A DNA stretch of 64,000 nucleotides, from NCBI GenBank assembly GCA_964036315.1, contig CAXIWW010000817.1, positions 8,095,501-8,159,500 of the forward strand, in the 5' to 3' direction. Shown here in pieces: positions 48,201 to 60,700 of this stretch. Positions within the stretch are counted from its first letter, which is position 1. Each line of letters opens with the position of its first letter. A program made the position numbers and the translations under genes. Origin of the DNA: Acanthosepion esculentum. Taxonomy: Eukaryota > Mollusca > Cephalopoda > Sepiida > Sepiidae. The notes beneath the pieces are model-generated. The model was not told where the DNA came from. It worked only from the letters and a program-made list of their open reading frames with translations, and did no database searches.

Positions 48201-50034
48201 TCTGCGTGGGACGTTCTGGGACTGGGGGTCGTCTGCGTGGGACTTTCTGGGACTGTCTCCTGGGTGGGGGGTCGTCTTTTTGGGACTTTCTGGGACTGGC
48301 TCCTGGGTGGGGGGCACGTATGCGTGGGATTTTCTGTGACTGGGGGTCGTCTGCCTGGGACTTTCTGGGACTGTCTCCTGGGTGGGGGGCCGTCTTCGTG
48401 GGACTTTCTGGGACTGGGGTCGTCTGCGTGGGACTTTCTGGGACTGTTTCCTGGGTGGGGACTCGTCTGCGTGGGACATTCTGGGACAGTGGGTCGTCTG
48501 CGTGGGTCTGTCTCGGACAGTCTCCTGGGTGCGGTGTCGTCTGCGTGGGACTTTCTGGGACTGGGGGTTGTCTGCGTGGGACTTTCTCGGACTGGGGGTC
48601 GTCTGCGTGGGACTTTCTGGGACTGTCTCCTGGGTGGGGGGTCGTCTTTTTGGAACTTTCTGGGACTGGCTCCTGGGTGGGGGGCACCTCTGCGTGGGAT
48701 TTTCTGTGACTGGGGGTCGTCTGCGTGGGACTTTCTGGGACTGTCTCCTGGTTTGGGGCCCGTCTGCGTGGGACTTTCTGGGACTGGGGGTTGTCTGCGT
48801 GGGACTTTCTCGGACTGGGGGTCTTCTGCGTGGGACTTTCTGGGACTGTCTCCTGGGTGGGGGGTCGTCTTTTTGGAACTTTCTGGGACTGGCTCCTGGG
48901 TGGGGGCACCTCTGCGTGGGATTTTATGTGACTGGGGGTCGTCTGCGTGGGACTTTCTGGGACTGTCTCCTGGGTGGGGGGCCGTCTGCGTGGGACTTTT
49001 TGGGACTGGGGTCGTCTGCGTGGGACTTTCTGGGACTGGGGGCCTTCTGCGTGGGACTTTCTGGGAGTGGGGGTCGTCTGCGTGCGACTTTCTGGGACTG
49101 TCTCCTGGGTGGGGGGTCGTCTGTTTTGTACTTTCTGACAACTGTCTCCTGTGTGTTGTGTCGTCTGCGTGGGACTTTCTGGGACTGGGGGTCTTCTGCG
49201 TGTGACTTTCTGTGAATGTGGGTCGTCTACGTGGGACATTCTGGGACTGTCTCCTGGGTGGGGGGTCATTTGCATGGGACTTTCTGGGACTGGGGGTCGT
49301 CTGTGTGGGACTTTCTGGCACTGTCTCCTGGGTGGGGGGTCGTCTGTTTGGGACTTTCTGAGAACTGTCTCCTGTGTGGTTTGTCGTCTGCGTGGGACTT
49401 TCTGGGACTGGGGTTCGTCTGCGTGGGACTTTCTGGGACTGTCTCCATGGTGGGGGGTCGTCTGCGTGGGACTTTCTGGGACTGGGGGTCTTCTGCGTGG
49501 GACTTTATGGGACTGTCTCCTGGGTGGGGGGTCGTCTGCGTGGGAATTTCTGGGATTAGGTGTCGTCTGCGTGGGACCTTCTGGGACTGGGGGTCGTCTG
49601 CGTGGGACTTTCTGGGACTGTCTTCTGGGTGGGGGTCGTCTGCGTGGGACTTTCTGGGACTGGGGGTCGTCTGCGTGGGACTTTCTGGGACAGTCTCCTG
49701 GGTGCGGTGTCGTCGGCGTGGAACTTTCTGGGACTGGGGGTCGTCTGCGTGGGACTTTCTGGGTCTGTCTCCTGGGTGAGGGGTCATCTGCGTGGGACTT
49801 TCTGGGTCTGTCCCCTGGGTGGGAGGTCTTCTGCGTGGGACTTTCTTGGACTGGGGGTCGTCTGCCTGGGACTTTCTGGGACTGTCTCCTTGGTGGGAGG
49901 GTCGTCTGCGTTGGATATATGGGACTGGGGGTCGTCTGCGTGGGACTTTCTGGGACTGGGGGTCGTCTGCGTGGGACTTTCTGGGACTTGGATTCGTCTG
50001 AGTTGGTCTTTCTGGGACTGTCTTCTGGGTGGGG
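42287..50034 (+). repeat. Family C minisatellite array, G-rich strand on top
   Basis: About 7.7 kb of 43- and 31-bp units. Larger periodicities are visible: a marker variant (GGTCTTTCTTGGACTCTCTC) occurs at 43294, 44347, 45321, 46338 and 47709, spacings 1,053, 974, 1,017 and 1,371 bp. A second pair (CTGACAACTG) at 46861 and 49135 marks a 2,274-bp duplication. No orientation switch occurs inside this block, unlike the first C region. Confidence 0.95.
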
Positions 50035-53000
50035 CTTCACACAAGAGCTAGGCGTATTCGGCTTGTAGCAGGCTGAGATTCCTTGTAAGGCAGTTTTGAA
50101 AAAAAGAGACAGGAGATGTCGTTTTGTAGGAGCCTAGATTGCTTTGAAGGCAGTTTTCACAAAAGAGCCAAGATACGTCGGCTCGTAGACGCCTGGGATT
50201 TCTTGTAAATCAATTTGCACAAAAGAGCCAGGCGTATTCGGCTTGTAGCAGCCGGAGATTGCTTGTAAGGCAGTTGTCACAAAAGAGTCAGGAGAAGTCG
50301 GCTCGTAGCAGCCTGATATTGCTTGTAAGGCAGTTGCCACAAAAGAGCCAGGAGAAATTGGCTTGTCGCCGCCTGGGATTGCTTGTAAGGCAATTCGCAG
50401 AAAAAGCCAGGAGAATTCATAATGCTGCAGCCTGAGAATGCTTTTAAGGCAGATGCCACAGATGAGCCTGGGGAAATCGGTTCGAAGCAACCTGAGATTG
50501 CTTGTATGGCAATTGGCAAAAAAAAATCAGGAGAATTGGACTACCGGATGCCTGAGATTGCTTGTAAGGCAGTTGTCACAAAAGAGCCAGGATATGTCGA
50601 TTTATAGCGGCCTGAGATTCCTTGTAAAGCAGTTTCACAAAAGAGCAAGGCGTATTCGGTTTGTAGCAGGCTGAGATTGCTTGTAAGGCAGTTTTTAAAA
50701 AAAGTGACTGTAGATGTCGTTTTGTAGCAGCGTGAGATTGCTTGTAAGGCAGTTGCCACAAATGAACCAGGAGAATTGGGTTTGCTGCAGCCTGAGATTG
50801 CTTGTAAGGCCGTTATCACAATAGAGCCAGGAGAATTCGGCTTTTAGCAGCCTGAGATTGCTTGCAAGGCAGTTCCCACAAAAGTGCCTGGAGAAATCGT
50901 CACGTAGCCGTCTGGGATTGCTTTAAGGCAATTGGCACAAAAATAAGTAGAATTGTGCTGGCGTCAGCCTGAGATTGCTTGCAAGACAGTTGTCGCAAAA
51001 GAGACAGGAGATGTCGATTTGTAGCGGCCTGAGATTTCTTGCAAGGCAGTCTCACAAACGAGCCAGGCGTCTTCGGCTTGTAGCGGCCTGAGATTGCTTG
51101 TAAGGCAGTTTCACAATAGAGCCAAGAGAAGTTTGCTCGTAGCAGCCTGACATTGCTTGTAAGGCAGTTGTCACAAAAGCGCCAGGAGAATTTGGCTTTT
51201 AGCAGCCTGAGATTTCTTGTAAGGCTGTTGCCACAAAAAAGCCAGGAGAAATCGGCTCGTAGACGCCTGGGATTGCTTGTAAGTTAATTCGCACAAAAAG
51301 CCAGGAGAATTCATATTGCTGCAGCCTGAGAATGCTTGTAAGGCAGATGCCAGAAATGTGCCAGGGGAAATCGGTTTGTAGCAGCCTGGGAATGCTTGTA
51401 AGACAATTATAACAAAAAGTCAGGAGAATTGGACTACCGGCAGCCTGAGATTGCTTGTAAGGCAGCTGTCACAATAGAGCCAGGAGAATTCGTCTTGTAG
51501 CAGCCTGAGATTGCTTGTAAGGCAGTTACCACAAAAGAACCAGGAGAAATCGGCACTTAGCCGCCTGGGATTGCTCTTAAGGCAATTGGCACAAAAAGTC
51601 AGGAGAATTGTGCTGGCGGAAGCCTGACATTGCTTGTAAGGCAGTTGTCACAAAAGAGAAAGGAGATATCGATACGTAGCGGCCTGAGATTGCTTGCAAG
51701 GCAGTTTCACAATAATTGCCAGGCGTATTCGGCTTGTAGCGGCCTGAGATTGCTTGTAATGCAGTTTCACAAAAGAGACAGGAGATGTCGTTTTGTAGCA
51801 GCCTGATATTACTTGTAACGCAGTTTTCACAAAAGAGCCAAGAGAAGTCGGCTCGTAGCAGCCTGACATTGCTTGTAAGGCAGTTGTCACAAAAGCGCGA
51901 GGAGAAACCGACTTGTAGCAGCCTGAGATTTCTTGTAAGGCAGCTGTCACAAAAGAGCCAGGCGTATTCGGCTTGTAGCAGCCTGAGATTGTTTGTAATG
52001 CAGTTGCCACAAAAGAGCCAGAAGAAATCAGCCCGTAGCAGCCTGGGATGGCTTGTGAGGCAATTGGCCAAAAAGCCAGTAGAATTAGGCTTGCTGCACC
52101 CTGAGATTGCTTGTAAGGCCAGGCGTAGACGACTTGTAGCAGTCTGAGATTACTTTTAAGGCATTTGTCAAAAAAAAGGTGATGACGGCTCGTAGAAACC
52201 TCAGATTGCTTTTAATCAGTTGTCACAAAAGAGCCAGGAGAATTCCGCTTGTAGCAGCCTGAGATTGCTTGTAAGGCAGTTGCCACAAAAGAGCCAGGAG
52301 AAATCCGCTAGTACCAGCCTGGGATGGCTTGTAATGCAATTGGCAAAAAAGAGCCAGGAGTTCGGCTCGTAGCAGCCTGAGATTGCTTGTAAGGCAGTTG
52401 TCATAGAAGAGCCAGACTCGTAGAAGCCTGAGATTGCTTGGAAGGCAGTTGGCAGAATAGAGGCAGAAGAATTCATATTGCTGTAGCCTGAGAATGCTTG
52501 TAAGGCAGATGCCACAAATGAGCCATGGGAAATCGGTTCGTGGCAGCCTGGGATTGCTTGTATGGCAATTGGCACAAAAAATCAGGAGAATTGGACAACC
52601 GGATGCCTGAGATTGCTTGTAAGGCAGTGTCACAAAAGAGCCAGGCGTATTCGGCTTGTAGCAGCCTGAGATTGCTTGTAAGGCAGTTACCACAAAAGAA
52701 TCAGGAGAAATCGGCACGTAGCCGCCTGGGATTGCTTTTAAGGCAATTGGCACAAAAAGTCAGGAGAACAGTGCTGGCGGCAGCCTGAGATTTCTTGTAA
52801 AGCAGTTGTCACAAAAGAGACAGGAGATGTCGATTTGTAGTGGCCTGATATCGCTTGCAAAGCAGTTTCACAAAAGAGCCAGGCGTATTCGGCTTGTAGC
52901 AGCCTGAGATTGCTTGTAAGGCAGTTACCACAAAAGAGCCAGGAGAAATCGGCACGTAGCCGCCTGGGATTGCTTTTAAGGCAATTGGCCCAAAAAGTCA

Positions 53001-56000
53001 GGAGAACTGTCCTGGCGGAAGACTGAGATTGCTTGTAAAGCAGTTGTCACAAAAGAGACAGGAGATGTCGGATTGTAGAAGCCTGACATTGCTTGTAAGG
53101 CAGTTGTCACAAAAGCGCCAGGAGAATACGTCTTGTAGCAGCCGGAGATTACTTGCAAGGCAGTTTTCACAAAAGAGCCAAGATAAGTCGGCTCGTAGCA
53201 GCCTGACATTGATTGTCAGACAGTTGTCATAAAAGCGCCAGGAGAATTCGGCTTGTAGCAGCCTGAGATTTCTTGTAAGGCAGTTGCCACAAAAGCGCCA
53301 GGAGAAATCGGCTCGTAGACGCCTGGGATTGCTTGTAAGGCAATTTGCACAAAAAGCCAGGAGAATTCATATTGCTGCAGCCTGAGAATGCTTTTAAGGC
53401 AGATGACACAGATGAGCCAGGAGAAATCGGTTCGTAGCAGCCTGGGATTGGTTGTAAGGCAATTAGCACAAAAATAAGGAGAATTGGACTAGCGTCAGCC
53501 TGAGATTGCTTGTAAGGCAGTTGTCACAAAAGAACCAGTATATGTCGATTTGTAGCGGCCAATTCGGCTTGTAGCAGGCTGAGATTGCTTGTAAGGCAGT
53601 TTTCACAAAAGAGACAAGAGATGTGGGTTTGTAGAAGCCTGAGATTGCTTGAAAGGCAGTTTTCACAAAAGAGCCAAGAGAAGTCGGCTCGTAGCAGTCT
53701 GACATTGCTTGTAAGGCAGTTTTCACAAAAGAGCCAGGAGAATCCGGGTTGTTGCAGACTGAGATTGCTTGTAAGGCAGTTGCTGCAAAAGAGGCAGGAG
53801 AAATCGGCTTGTAGCAGCCTGAGATCCTTTTTAAGACAGTTTTCACAAATAGCCCGGAGAAGTGGGCCGATAGCAGCGGGAGATTGCTTGTAAGGGAGTT
53901 GTCAAAAAAGAGTCAGCAGGTGTAAGTTTGTAGAAGCCTGAGATTGCGTGTAAAGCAATTTTCACAAAAAGCCAGGGGAAACGGGCTCGTAGCTGCGTGG
54001 AATTGCTTGTAATGAAATTGGCACAAAAATCCAAGAGAATTGGGCTTGCTGCTGTGATTGCATGTAAGGCAGTTGCTACAAAAGAGCCAGGCGTATTCGG
54101 CTTGTAGAAGCCTGAGATTGCTTGTAAGGCAGTTTACACAAGAGAGCCAAGAGAAGTCGGCTCGGAGCAGCCTTACATTGCTTGTAAGGCAGTTGTCACA
54201 AAAGAGCCAGGAGAATTCGGCTTGTAGCAGCCTGAGATGGTTTGTAAGGCAATTGGCAAAAAGCCAGTAGAATTAGGCTTGCTGAACCCTGAGATTGCTT
54301 GTAAGGCCAGGCGTAGACGGCTTGTAGCAGTCTGAGATTGCTTTTAAGGCATTTGTCAGAAAAAAAAAGATGACGGCTCGTAGAAGCCTGAGATTGCTTT
54401 TAATCAGTTGTCACAAAAGAGTCAGGAGAATTCGGCTTGTAGCAGCCTGAGATTGCTTTTAAGGCAGTTGCCACAAAAGAGCCAGGAGAAATCCGCTAGT
54501 AGAGGCTGGGATGGCTTGTAAGGCAATTGGCACAAAAGAGCCAGGAGATCGGCTCGTAGCAGCCTGAGATTGCTTGTAAGGCAGTTGTCATAGAAGAGCC
54601 AGGCTCCTAGAAGCCTGAGATTGCTTGGAAGGCAGTTGGCAGAATAGAGGCAGGAGAAATCGTCTTGTAGCAACCTGAGATCCTTTGTAAGACAGTTTTC
54701 ACAAATTGCCCGATGAAGTCGGCCCATAGCAGCCTGAAGGCAGTTTTCACAGACGAGCCAGCAGGTGTAGGCTCGTATTAGCCTGAGATCGTTGTAAGGC
54801 AGTTTTCACAAAAGAGCCAGGATATGTCGTTTTGTAGCAGCCTGAGACTGCTTGTAAGGCAGTTGCCACAAAAGAGCAAGGCGTATTCGGCTTGTAGCAG
54901 CCTGAGATTTCATGTAAGGCAGTTTTCACAAAAGTCTTAAGAGAAATCGGATCATAGCAGCCTGACATTGCTTGTAAGGCAGTTTTCACAAAAGAGCCAG
55001 TAGAATTCGTCTTGTAGCAGCCTGAGATTGCTTGTAAGGCAGTCGACACAAAAGAGCCTTGAGAAATCGGCTCGTAGCAGCCTGGGATTATTTTGTAAGG
55101 CAATTTCCAAAAAAGCCAGGAACATTGGGCTTGCTGCAGCCTGAGATTGCTTGTAAGGCAGTTGTCACGAAAGACCCAGGAGATCGAATTTTTAGCAGCC
55201 TGAGATTGCTTGTAATGCAGTTGTCTTAAAAGTGCTAGCAGGTGTAGGCTTGTAGAAGAATGAGATTGCTTGTAAGGCAATTTTCACAAATCTCCCAGGA
55301 GAACCGGCTCGTAGAATCCTATGTTTGCGTGTAAGGCACTTTCCACAAAAAGCCAGGAGAAATGGGCTCGTAGCAGCCTGAGATTGCTTGTAAGGCAGGT
55401 GTCACAAAAGAGCCAGGCGTATTCGGATTGTAGCAGCCTGAGATTGCTTGTAAGGCTGTTTTCACAAAATGAGCCAGGAGAATTGGGCTTCCTGCAGCCT
55501 GAGATTCGTTGTAAGGCAGTTGTCACAACAAGCCAGGAGAAATGGGCTCGTAGCTGCGTGGGATTGCTTGTAAGGCAAATGGCACAAAAAGCCAGGAGAA
55601 TTAGCTTGCTGCAGCCTGAGATTGATTATAAGGCAGTTTTCACAAAAGAGTCAGGAGATGTCGATTTTTAGCAACCTGAGATTGCTTGTAAGGCAGTGGT
55701 CACAAAAGAGACAGGCGTAGTCAGCTTGTAGCAGCCAGAGATTGATTTTAGCGCAGTTTTCACAGAAAAGCCAGCAGGTGTGGGCTTGTATCAGCCTGAG
55801 ATTGCTTGTAAGGCAGTTTCACAAAAGAGACAGTAGATGTGGTTTTGTAGCAGCCTGATATTGCTTGTAAGGCAGTTTTCACAAAAGAGCCATGAGAAGT
55901 CGGCTCGTGGCAGCCTGACATTGCTTGTAAGGCAGTTGTCACAAAAGCGCCAGGAGAATTCGGCTTGTAGCACCCTGAGATTTCTTGTAAGGCAGTTGCC

Positions 56001-57402
56001 ACAAAAGACCCAGGAGAAGTCGGCTCGTAGAAGCCTGACATTGCTTGTAAGGCAGTTTTCACAAAAGAGCCAAGAGAAGACGGCTCGTAGCAGCCTGACA
56101 TTGCTTGTAAGGCAGTTGTCACAAAAGCGCCAGGAGAATTCGGCTTGTAGCAGCCTGAGATTTCTTGTAAGGCAGTTGCCACAAAAGAGCCAGGAGAAAT
56201 CGGCTCATAGCAGACTGGGATTGCTTGTAATTCAATTGGCACAAAAAGTCAGGAGAATTGGACTAGCGGCAGCCTGAGATTGCTTGTAAGGCAGTTTCAC
56301 AAAAGAGCCAGGCGTATTCGGCTTGTAGCAGGCTGAGATTGATTGTAAGGCAGTTTTTAAAAAAGAGACAAAAGATGTCGTTTTGTAGCAATCAAAGATT
56401 TTTAAAAAATGGACAAGAGAAGTTGCCTCGTAGACGCCTGGGATTGCTTGTAAGGCAATTTGCACAGAAGAGACAGGAGAATTCGGCTTGCTGGAGCATG
56501 AGATTGCTTGTAAGGCAGTTGCCACAAATGAGCCAGGAGAAATCGGCTCGTAGCTGCCTGGGATTGGTTGTAAGGCAATTGGCACAAAAAGCCAGGAGAC
56601 TTGGGATTGCTGCAGCCTGAGATTGCTTGTTAGGCAGTCGTCACAATAGAACCAGGAGAATTCGGCTTGTAGCAGCCTGAGATTGCTTGTAAGGCAGTTT
56701 TCAAAAAAAAAACAGGAGATGTCGATTTGTAGCGGCCTGATATTACTTGTAAGGCAGCTTTCACAAAAAGCCAAGAGAAGTCGGCTGGTAGCAACCTGAC
56801 ATTGCTTGTAAGGCAGTTGTCACAAAAGCGCAAGGCGAATTCGGCTTGTAGCAGCCTGAGATTACTTGTAAGGCAGTTTCACAAAAGAGCCAAGAGAAGT
56901 CGGCTCGTAGCAGCCTGACATTGCTTGTAAGGCAGTTGTCACAAAAGCGCCAGGAGAATTCGGCTTGTGTCAGCCTGAGATTTCTTGTAAGGCAGTTGCC
57001 ATAAAAGGGCCACGAGAAATCGGCTCGTAGCCGCCTGGGATTGCTTGTAAGGCAATTCGCACCAAAGCCAGGATAATTCATATTACTGAAGCCTGAGATT
57101 GCTTGTAAGGCAGTTGTAACAAAAGAGCCAGCATATGTCGATTTGTAGAGGCCTGAGATTGCTTGAAAGGCAGTTTCACAAAATAGCCAGGCGTATTCGG
57201 CTTGTAGCTGGCTGATATTGATTGTAAGGCAGTTTTTAAAAAAGAGACAAAAGATGTCGTTTTGTAGCAGCCTGATATTGCTTTTAAGGCAATTTTCACA
57301 AAAGAGACAAGAGAAGTCGGCTCGTAGACGCCTGGGATTGCTTGTAAGGCAATTTTCACAAAAGAGTCAGGAGAATTCGGCTTGCAGCAGCCTGAGATTG
57401 CT
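50035..57402 (+). repeat. Family B satellite array, plus orientation
   Basis: About 123 units. The C-to-B join is GGTGGGG/CTTCACACAAGAG. The marker unit GAGAATGCTT falls at 50434, 51328, 52490 and 53384, spacings 894, 1,162 and 894 bp, so an 894-bp higher-order unit is likely. The block is composite: about 52.66-55.28 kb is the inverted partner of the 34.6-38.25 kb region and 55.87-57.40 kb is the direct partner of 5.16-6.71 kb. Confidence 0.93.
52660..55280 (-). repeat. Right arm of the second inverted duplication in family B
   Basis: Reverse-complement partner of 34600-38250, with about 1 kb less sequence. Distinctive shared units include the GGCCGATAGCAGCGGGAG-type variant (about 53,870) and the GCAGGTGTAAGTTTG-type variant (about 53,920), found inverted at about 37,040 and 36,990. 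Confidence 0.8.
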
Positions 57403-57785
57403 GATGGGGTGGGGGTTCGTCTGCGTGGGAATTTCTGGGACTGTCTCCTGGTTGGGGGTCGTCTACGTGGGACGTTCTGGGACTGTCTCCTGGGTGGGGG
57501 TCGTCTGCATGGTACTTTCTGGTACTGGGGGTCGTCTGCGTTGGACTTTCTGGGACTGTCTCCTGCGTGGGGGGTCGTCTGCGTAGGACTTTCTTGGAGT
57601 GGGGATCGTCGCGTGGGACTTTGTGGGACTGGGAGTCGTCTCCGTGGAACTTTCTGGGACTGTCTCCTGGGTGGGGGGTCGTCTACGTGGGACTTTCTGG
57701 GACTGTGACTCGTCTGCGTGGGACTTTCTGGGACTGGGGGTCGTCTGCGTGGGTCTTTCTGGGACTGTCTTTTGTGTGGGGGGTT
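55871..57785 (+). repeat. Segmental duplication spanning a B-to-C junction (copy 2)
   Basis: Direct partner of about 5161-7355. It lacks 16 bp near 56,395 (AGCAATCAAAGATTTTTAAA joins two units) and lacks the 262-bp C block. Because it includes the B array, the junction and several hundred bases of C in the same order, it was copied as one piece after the junction formed. Confidence 0.88.
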
Positions 57786-60700
57786 GTCTGCGTGGGTCTT
57801 TCTGGGACTGTCTCCTGGGTGGGGAGTCGTCTGCGTGGGACTTTCTGAGACAGGGGTCCGTCTGGTGGGTCTTTCTGGGATTGTCTCCTGGGTGGGGTGT
57901 CGTCTGCTTGGGACTTTCTGGGTCTGTCTCCTGGGTGGGGGGTCGTCTTCGTGGGACTTTCTGGGACTGGGGGTCGTCTGCGTGGGACTTTCTGGGACTG
58001 TCTCCTGTCTGGGAGTCGTCTGCCTGGGACTTTCTGGGACTAGGGGTCGTCTGCGTGGGAATTTCTGGGACGGTCTCATGGATGGGGGTCGTCTGCGTTG
58101 GACTTTCTGGGACTGTGAGTCGTCACCGTGGGACGTTCTGGGACTGTCTCATGGGTTGGGGGTCGTATGCCTGGGACTTTCTGGCACTGTCCCCTGGGTG
58201 GGGGTGTCATCTGCGTAGGACATTGTGGGACTGGGGGTCGTCTGCGTGGGACTTTCTGGGACTGGGGGTTGACCGCGTGGGTCTTTCTGGGACAGTCTCC
58301 AGGGTGGGGGGTCGTCTTTTTGGGACGTTCTGGGACTGTCTCCTGGGTGGAGGGTCGTCTTCGTGGGACTTTCTCGGACTGGGGCTCGTCGGCGTGGGAC
58401 TTTCTGGGACTGGGGGTCGTCTGCGTGGGACTTTCTGGGACTGTCTCCTGGGTGGGGGGTCGTCTGCGTGGGACTTTCTGGGACTGTGGGTTGTCAACGT
58501 GGGACTTTCTGGGACTGTCCCCTGGGTGGGGGTCGTCTGCGTGGGACGTTCTGGGACTGTCTCCTGGGTAGGGGGTCGTCTGCATGGGACTTTCTGGGAC
58601 TGGGGGTCGTCTGCGTATGACTTTCTGGGACTGTCTCCTGGGTGGGGGGTCGTCAGTTTGGGTCTTTCTGGGACTGTCTCCTGGGTGGGGGGTCGTCTGC
58701 ATGGGACTTTCTTGGACTGTGACTGGTCTGCGTGGGACATTCTGGGACTGGTGGTCGTCTGCGTGTGACTTTCTTGTACTGTCCCTGGGTTGGGGGTCGT
58801 CTGCGTGGGACTTTCTGGGACTGGGGATCGTCGCGTGGGACTTTGTGGGACTGGGAGTCGTCTCCGTGGAACTTTCTGGGACTGTCTCCTGGGTGGGGGG
58901 TCGTCTACGTGGGACTTTCTGGGACTGTGACTCGTCTGCGTGGGACTTTCTGGGACTGGGGGTCGTCTGCGTGGGTCTTTCTGGGATTGTCTTTTGGGTG
59001 GGGGGTTGTCTGCGTGGGTCTTTCTGGGACTGTCTCCTGGGTGGGGAGTCGTCTGCGTGGGACTTTCTGAGACAGGGGTCCGTCTGGTGGGTCTTTCTGG
59101 GATTGTCTCCTGGGTGGGGTGTCGTCTGCGTGGGACTTTCTGGGTCTGTCTCCTGGGTGGGGGGTCGTCTTCGTGGGACTTTCTGGGACTGGGGGTCGTC
59201 TGCGTGGGACTTTCTGGGACTGTCTCCTGTCTGGGAGTCGTCTGCCTTGGACGTTCTGGGACTAGGGGTCGTCTGCGAGGGAATATCTGGGACGGTCTCA
59301 TGGATGGGGGTCGTCTGCGTTGGACTTTCTGGGACTGTGACTCGTCTGCGTGGGACTTTCTGGGACTGGGGGTCTTCTGCGTGGGTCTTTCTGGGACTGT
59401 CTTTTGGGTGGGGGGTTGTCTGCGTGGGTCTTTCTGGGACTGTCTCCTGGGTGGGGAGTCGTCTGCGTGGGACTTTCTGAGACAGGGGTCCGTCTGGTGG
59501 GTCTTTCTGGGATTGTCTCCTGGGTGGGGTGTCGTCTGCGTGGGACTTTCTGGGTCTGTCTCCTGGATGGGGGGTCGTCTTCGTGGGACTTTCTGGGACT
59601 GGGGGTCGTCTGCGTGGGACTTTCTGGGACTGTCTCCTGTCTGGGAGTCGTCTGCCTGGGACTTTCTGGGACTAGGGGTCGTCTGCGTGGGAATTTCTGG
59701 GACTGTCTCATGGGTTGGGGGTCGTATGCCTGGGACTTTCTGGCACTGTCCCCTGGGTGGGGGTGTCATCTGCGTAGGACATTGTGGGACTGGGGGTCGT
59801 CTGCGTGGGACTTTCTGGGACTGGGGGTTGACCGCGTGGGTCTTTCTGGGACAGTCTCCAGGGTGGGGGGTCGTCTTTTTGGGACGTTCTGGGACTGTCT
59901 CCTGGGTGGAGGGTCGTCTTCGTGGGACTTTCTCGGACTGGGGCTCGTCGGCGTGGGACTTTCTGGGACTGGGGGTCGTCTGCGTGGGACTTTCTGGGAC
60001 TGTCTCCTGGGTGGGGGGTCGTCTGCGTGGGACTTTCTGGGACTGTCCCCTGGGTGGGGGTCGTCTGCGTGGGACGTTCTGGGACTGTCTCCTGGGTAGG
60101 GGGTCCTCTGCATGGGACTTTCTGGGACTGGGGGTCGTCTGCGTATGACTTTCTGGGACTGTCTCCTGGGTGGGGGGTCGTCTGTTTGGGTCTTTCTGGG
60201 ACTGTCTCCTGGGTGGGGGGTCGTCTGCATGGGACTTTCTTGGACTGTGACTGGTCTGCGTGGGACATTCTGGGACTGGTGGTCGTCTGCGTGTGACTGT
60301 CCCTGGGTTGGGGGTCGTCTGCGTGGGACTTTCTGGGACTGGGCGTTTTCTGCGTGGGACTTTCTGGGACTGTCTCCTGTGTGGGGGTTCGTCTGCGTGG
60401 GACTTTCTGGGACTGGGGGTCGTCTGCGTGGGACTTTCTGGGACTGTCTCCTGGGTGGGGGTCGTCTGCATGGGACTTTCTGGGACTGGGGTTCGTCTGC
60501 GTGGGACTTTCTGGGACTGTCTCCTGGGTGGGCGGTCGTCTGCGTGGGACTTTCTGGGACTGGGTTCGTCTGCGTAGGTCTTTCTGGGACTCTCTCCTGG
60601 GTGGGGGTCGTCTGCGTGGGATATCTGGGACTGTCTCCTGGGTGGGGGTCGTCTGCATGGGACTTTCTGGGACTGGGGTTCGTCTGCGTGGGACTTTCTG

